Assembly: GCA_034428595.1 (NCBI GenBank)
Contig: DAOUHO010000004.1
Location: forward strand, 1-24,109
DNA: 24,109 nt
Origin: JAJECS01 sp034428595
GTDB taxonomy: Bacteria; Chloroflexota; UBA11872
Reading direction: 5' to 3'
The translations under genes and the position numbers were made by a program. The notes beneath the pieces are model-generated. The model was not told the origin of the DNA. It searched no databases and saw nothing but the letters and a program-made list of their open reading frames with translations. Below, piece after piece: positions 8,581 to 19,461 of the stretch (within the stretch, counting starts at the first letter, position 1; every line of letters begins with the position of its first letter).

Positions 8581-9477
8581 GTGAGCTCCGGCCGCGTCGC
8601 CGCGCGCGTCCTGATCACGGGCGGCGGTGGGCAGCTGGCGAGCTATCTGGCTCAACAGCTCCCGGCCGAATCGACGGTCGCTCTCACGCGCGCCGAGCTC
8701 GACGTCACCGACGCCGCGGCGGTTGACCGCGCGTTCGGGGAACATGCGCCGAGGGTCGTCATCAACACCGCCGCCTTCAACCATGTGGACATGGGCGAGA
8801 CGGAGTTCGCTCGTGCGTTCCGCGTCAACGCCGAGGGCCCGTTGACGCTGGCTCGGGCCTGCGCCTCGACCGGCGCCACGCTGGTCCACGTGAGCACCGA
8901 CTACGTGTTCGGCGGCCAGGCGGCCCGGGAGCCGCTTGCCGAGGACGACCTGCCGGCGCCCCTGAGCGTTTACGGCGCGTCCAAGCTGGCCGGTGAGCAC
9001 CTGGTTCGCGGCACGGGCGTCCGTCACCTGATCGTGCGCACCTGCGGCTTATATGGCTCACGCGGCTCGGCGGTCAAGGGCGGAAACTTCGTCCGCACGA
9101 TGCTGCGGCTGGCGCAAGAAGGCCGCGACCTCCGCGTCGTCAACGATCAGCACTGCACCCCGTCATATGCGCGGGACGTCGCGGAGGGGATCGTCGACCT
9201 GATCCAGGCCGACGCCCGGGGCACCCTTCACGTGGTCAACGACGGCGCCTGCACTTGGTTCGAGTTCGCCCGGGAGATCTTCGCCGCCGCCGGCCTGGAA
9301 CCCTCGCTGACACCGGTCACAACGGCCGAATACCCCACGCCGGCCAGGCGTCCGCCTTACTCCGTGCTGGCCACCGAGCGCATGGTTGCCGCGCGCGGGC
9401 GTCCGCTGCGGGACTGGCGCGCGGCCGTCCGCGCCTACCTGGCGGAGTTGGGGGAGCTGGCCGGCGCCGGCGGTTAG
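8581..9477 (+). CDS. rfbD: dTDP-4-dehydrorhamnose reductase-like SDR
   Basis: This 298-residue NAD(P)H-dependent reductase of the extended SDR type fits the last step of dTDP-L-rhamnose synthesis (reduction of dTDP-4-dehydro-6-deoxy-L-mannose). The Rossmann motif TGGGGQLA is at 13-20, STDYVFGG at 105-112, and the catalytic YGASK at 131-135 (Tyr131, Lys135). The RmlD-type tail PARRPPYSVL is at 255-264. The start is GTG 8581, because a TAG lies immediately upstream in frame; no clear Shine-Dalgarno is seen. No other rhamnose genes (rfbA, B, C) lie in the window, so the exact sugar substrate is less certain than the fold. Its TAG stop overlaps the TAA stop of the convergent E3 gene. Confidence 0.85.
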   Translation: MSSGRVAARVLITGGGGQLASYLAQQLPAESTVALTRAELDVTDAAAVDRAFGEHAPRVVINTAAFNHVDMGETEFARAFRVNAEGPLTLARACASTGATLVHVSTDYVFGGQAAREPLAEDDLPAPLSVYGASKLAGEHLVRGTGVRHLIVRTCGLYGSRGSAVKGGNFVRTMLRLAQEGRDLRVVNDQHCTPSYARDVAEGIVDLIQADARGTLHVVNDGACTWFEFAREIFAAAGLEPSLTPVTTAEYPTPARRPPYSVLATERMVAARGRPLRDWRAAVRAYLAELGELAGAGG

Positions 9478-10901
9478 CCCTTGGCCCGCCTTCGCGCCAC
9501 GTAGTGCGGGCTGTCGTCGTCCAGCAGCGCCGCAGCTTCCATGATGGTCTCCGAGAGCGTCGGGTGCGGATGGACGCTCAGGGCCAGGTCGTCCGCCGTG
9601 GCGCCCATCTCGATGGCGTGGACGCACTCGCCGATCAGGTCGCCGGCGCCCCGTCCGACGATGCCGGCGCCGAGCACCAGGCGCGTGCGCGGCTCGACGA
9701 TGAGCTGCGTCAGCCCCTCGCTGCCGCCGAGCATGGCCGCGCGTCCCGAGGCCATCCACGGGAAGCGGCTTACCTCTACCTCCAGGCCGCGCGTGACGGC
9801 CTCGTCTTCGGTGAGACCACACCAGGCGATCTCCGGATCGGTGAAGACCACGGCCGGAATGGCCTGCGCGTCGAAAGCCGAAGCCTTGCCCGCGATCGCC
9901 TCCGCGGCCACGTGACCCTCGTGCGTCGCCTTGTGGGCCAGCATCGGCTCGCCCGCCACGTCGCCCACGGCAAAGATCGTCGGCTCGGCCGTCCGTTGCT
10001 GCGCATCGGTCTGGATGAATCCCTTGGCGTCGACCTGGACGGCCGTGTGCTCCAGGCCCAGGTCGCCGCTGTTGGGCGTCCGTCCCACCGCCACCAGCAC
10101 ACGATTGAACACACGCTGCGACTGCCCTACCGACGGCCCGCTGAGCTCCACCTCGACCCGATTCGCCGTCGGTCGCAACGCTGCAACTCGCGTGTCCAGC
10201 AAGACCTCGTGCAGCACGGCGTCCATGTGAGCCGCCAGCGGCTTCACCAATGCCCGGTCGACTCCCGGCAATAGCCCCGGCGTCATCTCGACCAGCGTCA
10301 CCTGGGACCCGAGCGCCGCATAAACCGATCCCAGCTCGAGTCCGATGTAGCCGCCGCCGACCACTAACAGCGTGGCCGGCGCCTCGTCGACGGCCAGCGC
10401 GGCGGTCGAGTCCATGACGAGCGGCGAGTCGCTGCGAAGGCCCTCGGGCGCGGCAGGCGACGAGCCCGTGGCGACGATGGCCGCGTTGAACTCGATCACC
10501 TGCGGCTGCTCCCCCAGCACTTCGAGCGAGTGGGCGTCGCGGAATCGGGCGCGCCCTTGCAGGTGTCTCACGCGTCGTCCTCGCGCAAGGCTGGCGAGGC
10601 CGCGCGTCTGCTTGACCACCACCTCGTCCTTCCACGCGCGCAGGCGGTCCAGGTCCACGCGCGGCGCGCCGAATCTCAGCCCCATGGCATCCGCGTCGTT
10701 CGCCGCCCGCATCACCTCCGCCGCGTGCAGCAGCGCCTTGGACGGAATGCAGCCTCGATAGAGGCAAACCCCGCCCGGACTCACTTCCGGGTCGATCAGC
10801 GTCACGCCAAAGCCCAGCTTGGCCGCGCGGAATGCCGCGGGATAGCCCCCGGGTCCGGCGCCAATCACCACGACGTGCCGCCGACCGTCGGAGCCTGTCA
10901 C
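9474..10901 (-). CDS. lpdA: Dihydrolipoyl dehydrogenase (E3)
   Basis: This 475-residue flavoprotein re-oxidises the dihydrolipoyl group of E2 and passes electrons to NAD+. The FAD motif GAGPGGYPAA is at 14-23. The redox disulfide lies in GGVCLYRGCIPSK (Cys46 and Cys51). The second Rossmann motif is VVGGGYIGLE near 198-207, the FAD motif TIFAVGDVAG near 315-324, and the C-terminal His motif HPHPTLSE near 446-453 supplies the active-site base. The start is GTG, 6 bases after the E2 stop, with TAGGG overlapping that stop as a possible ribosome site. It is the third gene of the E1-E2-E3 operon, and this position supports a role in pyruvate dehydrogenase. It could also serve other lipoyl enzymes of the cell. 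Confidence 0.95.
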   Translation of the reverse strand: MTGSDGRRHVVVIGAGPGGYPAAFRAAKLGFGVTLIDPEVSPGGVCLYRGCIPSKALLHAAEVMRAANDADAMGLRFGAPRVDLDRLRAWKDEVVVKQTRGLASLARGRRVRHLQGRARFRDAHSLEVLGEQPQVIEFNAAIVATGSSPAAPEGLRSDSPLVMDSTAALAVDEAPATLLVVGGGYIGLELGSVYAALGSQVTLVEMTPGLLPGVDRALVKPLAAHMDAVLHEVLLDTRVAALRPTANRVEVELSGPSVGQSQRVFNRVLVAVGRTPNSGDLGLEHTAVQVDAKGFIQTDAQQRTAEPTIFAVGDVAGEPMLAHKATHEGHVAAEAIAGKASAFDAQAIPAVVFTDPEIAWCGLTEDEAVTRGLEVEVSRFPWMASGRAAMLGGSEGLTQLIVEPRTRLVLGAGIVGRGAGDLIGECVHAIEMGATADDLALSVHPHPTLSETIMEAAALLDDDSPHYVARRRAKG

Positions 10902-10907
10902 GGCGCC

Positions 10908-12227
10908 CTAAGACTCCATCGCCAGCATCGTCGGCCGCTGGAGCGCATCGACAATCCAGGACAGAAATCGCGCGCCGTCGGCGCCGTCAAGCGCCCGATG
11001 ATCGAAGGACAGCGAGAGCGGCAGCATGAGACGAGCTTGCATGGCGTCATTGTGGAGCGTCGAGCGTGGGACGGCGCGGCCGACGCCCAGGATGCCCACT
11101 TCGGGCGGGTTCACGATTGGGGTGAAGAATCCGGTCCCCAGCCCGCCGAGGTTGCTGATGGTGAACGTCGCCCCCTGCATCTCGTCGGGCGTCAGCTTGC
11201 CGGCGCGGGCTCGCTCGGCAATGTCGGTCAGCTCAGCCGCGATCTCAATCACGCCCTTCGTATCCACGTCGCGGACCACCGGTACGAGCAGCCCGCGCTC
11301 CGTATCGGCCGCCACGCCCAGGTGGTAGTAGCCCTTCCGCACGATCTCGCCGACGGCAAGATCCAGGCTGGCGTTGAGGTTTGGGTGGGCCTTCAGCGCC
11401 GCCGCCACCACCGGCAGGATGAAGGCCGTGATCGTGAGCTTGGCGCCCTGGGCTTGCGCGCGCTCCTTGTACTCGGCGCGCAGGGCCTCAACGTCGGTCA
11501 CGTCGGCCTCGTGGAACAGCGTGACGTGGGGAATGGTGGTCCACGACCGCGCCAGATTGTCGGCGAGCGTCCGCCGCAGGCGGCTCAGCCGCACGCGCTT
11601 GATGGGTCCCCATTGGGCAAAGTCGGGCAGCGGGGGCGCGACGTCCGGCGCGGGCGCCGAGGGGCGGCGACGCGCGTGCGCCTTGACATCATCCATCGAG
11701 ATCCGACCCGCCGGGCCTGAGCCCTCGACCTGGCGCACGTCCACGCCGATTTCGCGCGCGAAGGTGCGCACCGACGGTGCGGCGGCCACCGGGCGGCCAC
11801 CGGCATCGATCTCGGCATCCGCCAGGCGCGGCGCAATGTGGACGTCCGGGCCATCGCTTGGCGTCTCCGGTTCAACCGTCGCCCGCTGCGGGGCAGTCTC
11901 GGTGCCGGCCGGCGCACCGTCGGCGGCCGGCCCGGGCCACTCCTCGACCCGAGGCCGTGCCTCCGAGGCCTCCGGCGGCGTCTCCGCGCCGTCAGGTTCA
12001 AGCGTGAGCACCGGATGGCCGATCGCGATCGTGTCGCCGGACTTCACGTGGATCCCGGTGACGGTGCCGGCAGAGTCTGTGGGCACCTCCAGGGTCGCCT
12101 TCTCGCTCTCGATCTCGATCACCGAGTCGCCGGCGTCCACAGCCTGGCCAACACTCACCAGCACGCTGAGCACGTCGGCGGACTCGATTCCCTCGCCGAG
12201 GTCCGGCAGGCGCAAGTCGATGCTCAT
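10908..12227 (-). CDS. pdhC: Pyruvate dehydrogenase E2, dihydrolipoamide acetyltransferase
   Basis: This 439-residue core subunit transfers the acetyl group from its lipoyl arm to CoA. The N-terminal lipoyl domain (1-77) carries the lipoylated Lys43 in EIESEKATLEVP. A Pro/Ala/Glu-rich linker follows. The E1/E3-binding domain is at about 150-181 (SVRTFAREIGVDVRQVEG, then GPAGRISMDDV). The catalytic domain is at about 207-439 with the acyltransferase motif DHRALDG (His410, Asp414). There is a single lipoyl domain, fewer than in many proteobacterial AceF proteins. It lies 43 bases after E1 and 6 before E3. The acetyl specificity is inferred from the adjacent pyruvate-type E1; by itself the family also includes branched-chain and 2-oxoglutarate forms. 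No clear ribosome site precedes the ATG. Confidence 0.93.
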   Translation of the reverse strand: MSIDLRLPDLGEGIESADVLSVLVSVGQAVDAGDSVIEIESEKATLEVPTDSAGTVTGIHVKSGDTIAIGHPVLTLEPDGAETPPEASEARPRVEEWPGPAADGAPAGTETAPQRATVEPETPSDGPDVHIAPRLADAEIDAGGRPVAAAPSVRTFAREIGVDVRQVEGSGPAGRISMDDVKAHARRRPSAPAPDVAPPLPDFAQWGPIKRVRLSRLRRTLADNLARSWTTIPHVTLFHEADVTDVEALRAEYKERAQAQGAKLTITAFILPVVAAALKAHPNLNASLDLAVGEIVRKGYYHLGVAADTERGLLVPVVRDVDTKGVIEIAAELTDIAERARAGKLTPDEMQGATFTISNLGGLGTGFFTPIVNPPEVGILGVGRAVPRSTLHNDAMQARLMLPLSLSFDHRALDGADGARFLSWIVDALQRPTMLAMES

Positions 12228-12236
12228 GGCAGGCGC

Positions 12237-12251
12237 CGCGGGTCGCCCGCG
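12237..12251 (-). other. GC hairpin in the E1-E2 gap
   Basis: CGCGGG-TCG-CCCGCG is a perfect 6-bp stem with a 3-base loop, 9 bases before the E2 ATG in the 43-base E1-E2 gap. It could modulate E2 translation or be an mRNA end-stabilising hairpin, but chance is also likely at this GC content. Confidence 0.25.
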
Positions 12252-12270
12252 CCCGAGTCTGTCACTCGCA

Positions 12271-14970
<2,700 letters not shown>

Positions 14971-15125
14971 ACGCTCCGCCTAGCGACTACGCAAGGGTAG
15001 TACGCCCGACGATGGACGCTTCAGCGACTGCCGGACGACCGGGATTGGCCAGGCGCCGCCGGCGGCCCTGGAGCCCTGACGGGACGCCACCGGCGAGACG
15101 AGCGTGCCGCGCCGGTTTTGGCCCT

Positions 15126-16022
15126 TCATCCCAGGCGCGCGCGGTTCGTGGACGCGGCGAGGGCTTGACGACCGGCGTGGTAGGAGCTGCGCACCAGGGG
15201 TCCGGACTCCACATGGACGAACCCCAGCGCTCGGGCCTCCTCGGCGATCTCGACGAACTCATCCGGGTGATAGAAACGCTGCACCGGCAGGTGCTTGCGA
15301 GTCGGCTGAAGGTATTGCCCCACGGTCAGCAGCTCACAGCGACTCGCCACGAGGTCCGCAAGCGTCGCGCGCAGCTCGTCGCGGGTCTCACCCAGCCCGA
15401 CCATCACGCCCGACTTGGTCGCCACTCCGGGCGCCAGGTCGGCCGCTCGGCGGATGAGCTCCAGCGTGCGCTCGTAGCGCGCCTTGGGACGCACGCGGGC
15501 GTAGAGCCGCGGCACGGTCTCGGTGTTGTGATTCAGCACGACCGGCCGGGCCTCCATCACCGTCGCCAGCGCGTCCCAGTTGCCCATGAAATCTGGAATC
15601 AGCACCTCGACCTGGCACGAGGGACGCACGCGGCGCACGGCGCGAATGCAGTCGGCAAACACGCCCGCCCCGCCGTCGGGCACGTCGTCGCGGTTGACGG
15701 ACGTGATCACGCAATAGTCGAGCCCCATGCTTTCAACCGCGGCCGCCAGGCGCAGCGGCTCCAGCGGGTCGAGCGCGCCGGGGCGGCCCGACGTGACGGC
15801 GCAGAACCCGCAGGCGCGCGTGCAGGTGTCGCCCAGAATCATGAAGGTGGCGTGGCCGTCGTTCCAGCACTCGCCAATGTTGGGACAGCGGGCCTCCTCG
15901 CACACCGTGTGCAGCGCCTGCGTACGCATCAGCCGCTTGAGACTCGTGTAGCGGTCGCCAGTCGGGGCGCGCACCTTGAGCCACGCGGGTTTGGGGTACC
16001 TGGGGCGGACTTCAGTGGCCAT
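15126..16022 (-). CDS. lipA: Lipoyl synthase
   Basis: This 298-residue radical SAM enzyme inserts two sulfurs into protein-bound octanoyl groups to make lipoyl. The auxiliary-cluster cysteines lie in CEEARCPNIGEC (Cys41, 46, 52). The SAM-cluster motif is CTRACGFC (Cys67, 71, 74). The C-terminal RSSYHAG provides the conserved Ser that ligates the auxiliary cluster. I chose ATG 16022 (MATEVRPRYPKPAWLK). The frame is open 36 codons further upstream, but that part is arginine-rich, unlike LipA, and antisense-like within lipB. The start overlaps the 3' end of lipB by 11 bases, pointing to coupled translation. The product acts on E2 encoded two genes downstream. Confidence 0.96.
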   Translation of the reverse strand: MATEVRPRYPKPAWLKVRAPTGDRYTSLKRLMRTQALHTVCEEARCPNIGECWNDGHATFMILGDTCTRACGFCAVTSGRPGALDPLEPLRLAAAVESMGLDYCVITSVNRDDVPDGGAGVFADCIRAVRRVRPSCQVEVLIPDFMGNWDALATVMEARPVVLNHNTETVPRLYARVRPKARYERTLELIRRAADLAPGVATKSGVMVGLGETRDELRATLADLVASRCELLTVGQYLQPTRKHLPVQRFYHPDEFVEIAEEARALGFVHVESGPLVRSSYHAGRQALAASTNRARLG

Positions 16023-16698
16023 TGACCAGGGCCTTGTCGGAGGCAACATCCCGGATCTCAACATCAAACGTCTGCGCGAAGGCGCTGATAAAGGCCTCCT
16101 TGGCCGCCTCGTGATCGGGCGCGGCCCCACAGTAGCGCTCCACGGACGTGATGCCGGCGTCGTGGATGCCGCAGGGCACGATGGCCTCGAAGGCCGATAG
16201 GTCCGGCGCCAGGTTGAGCGCGATGCCGTGCATGCTCACGCCGCCGCGCACGTGAATGCCAAGCGCGGCGATCTTGTCGTTTCCCACCCACACGCCGGGC
16301 AGCTTCTTCCGAGGAGCCGCGGGCACGCCGAGCGCGGCCAGGGTGGTCACCAGCGTTTGCTCCAGGCCGCGAACGAAGCTGATCGGGTAGATGTCGCGAC
16401 AGCGCAGGTCCAGGATCGGGTAGGCCACCAGTTGTCCCGGCCCGTGATAGGTCGCGTCGCCGCCGCGCTCCACGTACACGACCTCGATCCCTTGCGCCGC
16501 CAGCCGCTCAGGCGACACCAACAGGTTCGCCGGGTCGCTGCGCCGGCCGCAGGTGTACACCGGCGGATGCTCCAGCAGCACTAGTGCTTCCGCCGCCGTG
16601 CCCGCGCGAACATCGTCGGCGCGCGCCTGCTGCCACGCCCACGCGTCGCGATAGGCCACCCGGCCCGCTCGGTGCAGATCGATGGTGGTCGACGCCAT
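16012..16698 (-). CDS. lipB: Octanoyl-[acyl carrier protein]:protein N-octanoyltransferase
   Basis: This 228-residue enzyme moves octanoyl from acyl carrier protein to the lipoyl-domain lysine of E2 and similar proteins, the step before LipA. The family motif RGGDATYHGPGQLVAYP is at 78-94. The catalytic pair is Lys142 in GNDKIAALG and Cys176 in VPCGIHDAG, and RGGVSMHGIALN lies between them. I chose ATG 16698 (MASTTIDLHR) because the open frame further upstream (88 codons) overlaps the intergenic gap and the end of the radical SAM gene in another frame and does not resemble LipB. There is no strong ribosome site. It is co-transcribed with lipA, which it overlaps by 11 bases. Confidence 0.95.
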   Translation of the reverse strand: MASTTIDLHRAGRVAYRDAWAWQQARADDVRAGTAAEALVLLEHPPVYTCGRRSDPANLLVSPERLAAQGIEVVYVERGGDATYHGPGQLVAYPILDLRCRDIYPISFVRGLEQTLVTTLAALGVPAAPRKKLPGVWVGNDKIAALGIHVRGGVSMHGIALNLAPDLSAFEAIVPCGIHDAGITSVERYCGAAPDHEAAKEAFISAFAQTFDVEIRDVASDKALVNGH

Positions 16699-16738
16699 GG
16701 CCCGAGCGTACCCACCAAGGCGAACCGATCCAAGCCCC

Positions 16739-16759
16739 GCCGAGGCTTCGGATCTCGGC
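16739..16759 (-). other. Inverted repeat between the radical SAM gene and lipB
   Basis: GCCGAG and CTCGGC form a 6-bp stem around a 9-base loop, in the 79-base gap after the radical SAM stop. No T-tract follows on the minus strand. It may be a weak terminator, an mRNA processing hairpin, or chance. Confidence 0.25.
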
Positions 16760-16777
16760 AAGGGAATCGGGCGGGCG

Positions 16778-18190
16778 CTAGATCCCGGCCAGCTGTGCGA
16801 ATTGCAGCTCGGTCGGCTCGGCGCAGCAGAACCAGGCCTCGGTGAGCCTCGGTCGCGCCGCCGCGCGCTCGGCGTCGACGGGGATTTCACGGGCGCGCCC
16901 CTCACTGGCCGCTCCGGCGGCATCCAGAGTGCACTCCCGCACCGCGGCGTAGGACGACGCAATGTCGGTGTCCGCGTCGGCCAACCCGGCCACCAGCGTC
17001 GCGATCTCGGCTTGTAGAGCGTCGACCGCCGGATCAGCCGCCTGCCACGAATAGCTGAGTCGCGACTCGTCGTATGACCCGAGGTAGCGCTGCATTTCGG
17101 GCAAATCGAGCAGCAGCGACCCCTTCGGCAGCAAGAGCCGGATGCTGTACTGCACCGGATCGACGCTGCCCACCAGGTCGTGCGCGGCGACGAAATCGAG
17201 GATGTCCAGCACGTCGGCGAAGGACGTCCACGGCGTGAACGGGAGCCAGGAGGGCCGCGTATCGATGCCGTGGCGGCGCAGCAAGGTGATCGCCTGCTCG
17301 GCCTCGGCAGCCACGTGACCCTTGTCCAGGCGATCCAGGATTGCGTCGTTGAGCGACTCGAACGCCGAGATCACGAACAGGCAGCCGGCGTCGGCGAATT
17401 CCGGCCACACGTGGGCGTGCTCCAGAATGTGCTCGACTTTGGTGGTGCAGTCGAACGTGATCTCCGGAAACCGCGCGTGCATGGCGCGCACGACCTTGCG
17501 CGAGTGGCGCCAGCCGTTGAGGAAGTCCGGATCGCCAAAGGTGATGTGGCGCGCGCCCGCGTCGACGAGCCGCGCGATGTCGTCCAGCACGATTTCGGCG
17601 CCGACGATTCGAATGCGTCCGTCGTAGACCACCGGCACCGGACAGTGGCGGCACTTGTGCACGCAGCCGTGACTGGCCTCGACATAGCCCGCCAGCCGCT
17701 CTTCACCGTCGATGGCAAGTCGCGCATAGCGGTCGATCGACGGCAACAGCTCGCGCGCCGGGGCGTGATACCCGTGCTTGGTGAGCTGGATGATGTCGGT
17801 CGAAAGGGCTGCCGGCCCGTTCGCGCCGGACACGGCGTCCACCCAGGCGACGAGCTCCGGCTCGTATTCGCCGGCGAGCGCACGGTCCATGGGGTGTCTG
17901 GGTTCCAGCGCCGGCGCCATTTCGCCGTACAAGCCGTAGAAGCAGATCGGAACGTCCGGGTGCGTGCGGCGCGCCGCCTGTGCGGCACTCAAGGCGATGC
18001 GCATGGCCGTGTGCATCGGAACCGAGAACGCCAGCGCGTCGATGCCGTCCAGGGCGTCTGGATCCCACATCTCCACGGCCAGGTCCAGCGCGCGCACCTC
18101 GTGTCCCGCCGCCTGCAGGGCCGCGGCCGGTGAAGCCGCATGCACCGGCTGGTGGCCAAGCTCGTAGGTCGAGACGATCAAGACTTGCAT
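16778..18190 (-). CDS. CCAEP-tail radical SAM protein with B12-binding-like N-terminus
   Basis: This 470-residue protein has three parts. Residues 1-120 resemble a cobalamin-binding Rossmann domain (VLIVSTYELGHQPVHAASPA) but lack the DxHxxG His motif. A radical SAM domain starts near 170 with the cluster motif C176-VHK-C-RH-C183. The C-terminus ends in AWFCCAEPTELQ, with CCAEP at 455-459. From memory, NCBI names a family CUAEP/CCAEP-tail radical SAM (seleno)protein after this tail, some members having selenocysteine at the second position; here both codons are TGC. I know of no established function. I chose ATG 18190 because it forms a TGATG overlap with the stop of the upstream ATP-grasp gene, with GGAGG about 10 bases upstream. 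The alternative TTG start one codon earlier is less likely. Confidence 0.88.
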   Translation of the reverse strand: MQVLIVSTYELGHQPVHAASPAAALQAAGHEVRALDLAVEMWDPDALDGIDALAFSVPMHTAMRIALSAAQAARRTHPDVPICFYGLYGEMAPALEPRHPMDRALAGEYEPELVAWVDAVSGANGPAALSTDIIQLTKHGYHAPARELLPSIDRYARLAIDGEERLAGYVEASHGCVHKCRHCPVPVVYDGRIRIVGAEIVLDDIARLVDAGARHITFGDPDFLNGWRHSRKVVRAMHARFPEITFDCTTKVEHILEHAHVWPEFADAGCLFVISAFESLNDAILDRLDKGHVAAEAEQAITLLRRHGIDTRPSWLPFTPWTSFADVLDILDFVAAHDLVGSVDPVQYSIRLLLPKGSLLLDLPEMQRYLGSYDESRLSYSWQAADPAVDALQAEIATLVAGLADADTDIASSYAAVRECTLDAAGAASEGRAREIPVDAERAAARPRLTEAWFCCAEPTELQFAQLAGI

Positions 18191-19461
18191 CAACGCCCCG
18201 CCTCCGAAGCCTCCGTACCGTGGCGCCGCCTCGGCGCTCGGTCTGGATCGATCTCAACCTCAAGCTTCGCATGCGCGCGCCGCAGCGCCGACTCGACCGC
18301 TGCCGGCGTCTCCCCCCGCGCAAACATGAAGCCAAGATACCGGTCGCCCTCCGGCAGCGGCTCGACCCAGCCGCCCGGCGCAATCGTGATCTCCAATCCC
18401 ACGATGCCCGCAACCTCCAGCGCCGCGTCGCGCCCGCGCACCTCGACCAGCACGCCGGCGTGGGGAATGGGCAGCATCATCACGCCCGACGCGGCATGCG
18501 CGGCCGTGGTGTCTCGCAGCGGCAGGTTCAGGGCATGCCGCAGGATGAGCGACTCCAGCGACACGCCCAGCCCGAATCGCAGCGATCGCGCGCAGAGGCC
18601 GCCGATCGACCGTGCAGCGACCTCGATCACCGCCGCCGCGTCGCCATCCACGCGTACTTCGGCGTGCACCGGCCCCTCGGTGAGCCCGAGGCCCTCGACG
18701 GCCGCGCTCGTCGCGTCCTCAACCGCACGCTGAACCTCATCGGGCAGGCGCGATGGCGTTATGTAAAGCGTTTCCTCGAAATAGGGGCCGTCCAGGGGGT
18801 CAGGCTTGTCGAAGATGGCCAGCGTACGCAGCGTCCCCCGTCGCAGGAGTCCCTCCAGCGCGACCTCCACGCCCGGCGCGAATCGCTCGATCAGCAACGG
18901 CGCGGGAGCCTCGTCAGCGGAAACTGCGAGCAACCGTCGGATTCTCGTCGCCGCGACGGCGGCTTCTTCCGGCGTGTCGGCGCGAATGACTCCCTGGCTG
19001 CCCGACAGCTCCACGGGTTTGATCACCACGGGAAACCCGAGCTCGGCGGCCGCAGCCGCCGGGTCCGCATCACCGTCAACAAGCGTAAACGCCGGCTGGG
19101 GCACGCCCGCCGCTGCCAGCCGCCGGCGCATGGCGACTTTGTCGCGCGTCAATGCCGTCGCCGCGGGCAGGTTGTGCGACAGGCCCAATCGCTCCGCCGC
19201 GAGCGACGCTGCTGCAACTCCCGCGTCATCCACCGGGACGATGGCGTTGAGCGGCGCCTCGTCGGCAAACTCGACGATGGCGTCCGCCGCGATCTCGGGA
19301 CGATGCAGGGGCAACTCAATCACCCGCGATCCAATCACGTCGTCCAGCGCGTGCCGTTGCTCGGCGCCGACAACAACCTCGACGCCAAGCTCCCGCGCGG
19401 CTTCGAGAAAGTCGCTCGCGCGGTAAGCCTTCGTCGGCAGCAGTAGGAGAACGCGCCGCAT
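18190..19461 (-). CDS. ATP-grasp domain carboxylate-amine ligase-like protein
   Basis: This 423-residue protein has the ATP-grasp architecture of carboxylate-amine/thiol ligases, as in L-amino-acid ligases. The N-terminal pre-ATP-grasp domain begins RRVLLLLPTKAYRASDF. The ATP-binding lysine lies in VIKPVELSGSQGV (146-158). IERFAPGVEVALEG, then FDKPDPLDGPYFEET near 217-230, is typical of this family. Metal-binding positions fall in HAEVR (266-270) and VIEVAARSIGGLC (278-290). Such enzymes activate a carboxylate as acyl phosphate and join it to an amine or thiol; the substrate here is unknown. The ATG has AGGA just upstream. Its TGA overlaps the ATG of the radical SAM gene by one base, so the two proteins probably work in one pathway. 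It is divergent from nfuA with a 47-base gap. Confidence 0.9.
   Translation of the reverse strand: MRRVLLLLPTKAYRASDFLEAARELGVEVVVGAEQRHALDDVIGSRVIELPLHRPEIAADAIVEFADEAPLNAIVPVDDAGVAAASLAAERLGLSHNLPAATALTRDKVAMRRRLAAAGVPQPAFTLVDGDADPAAAAAELGFPVVIKPVELSGSQGVIRADTPEEAAVAATRIRRLLAVSADEAPAPLLIERFAPGVEVALEGLLRRGTLRTLAIFDKPDPLDGPYFEETLYITPSRLPDEVQRAVEDATSAAVEGLGLTEGPVHAEVRVDGDAAAVIEVAARSIGGLCARSLRFGLGVSLESLILRHALNLPLRDTTAAHAASGVMMLPIPHAGVLVEVRGRDAALEVAGIVGLEITIAPGGWVEPLPEGDRYLGFMFARGETPAAVESALRRAHAKLEVEIDPDRAPRRRHGTEASEAGR

Noticed and set aside
15055..15066. 12-base perfect palindrome GCCGCCGGCGGC between aceE and lipA
   Set aside because: It consists only of G and C in GC-rich DNA; such palindromes are frequent by chance, and no flanking features support an operator.
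16023..16130. N-terminal extension of lipA by 36 codons
   Set aside because: The extension overlaps lipB, is basic and low in hydrophobic order, and LipA proteins start near the MATEVRPRYPKP segment.
16699..16962. N-terminal extension of lipB by 88 codons
   Set aside because: It crosses the intergenic gap and the end of the radical SAM gene in another frame, and does not resemble LipB.
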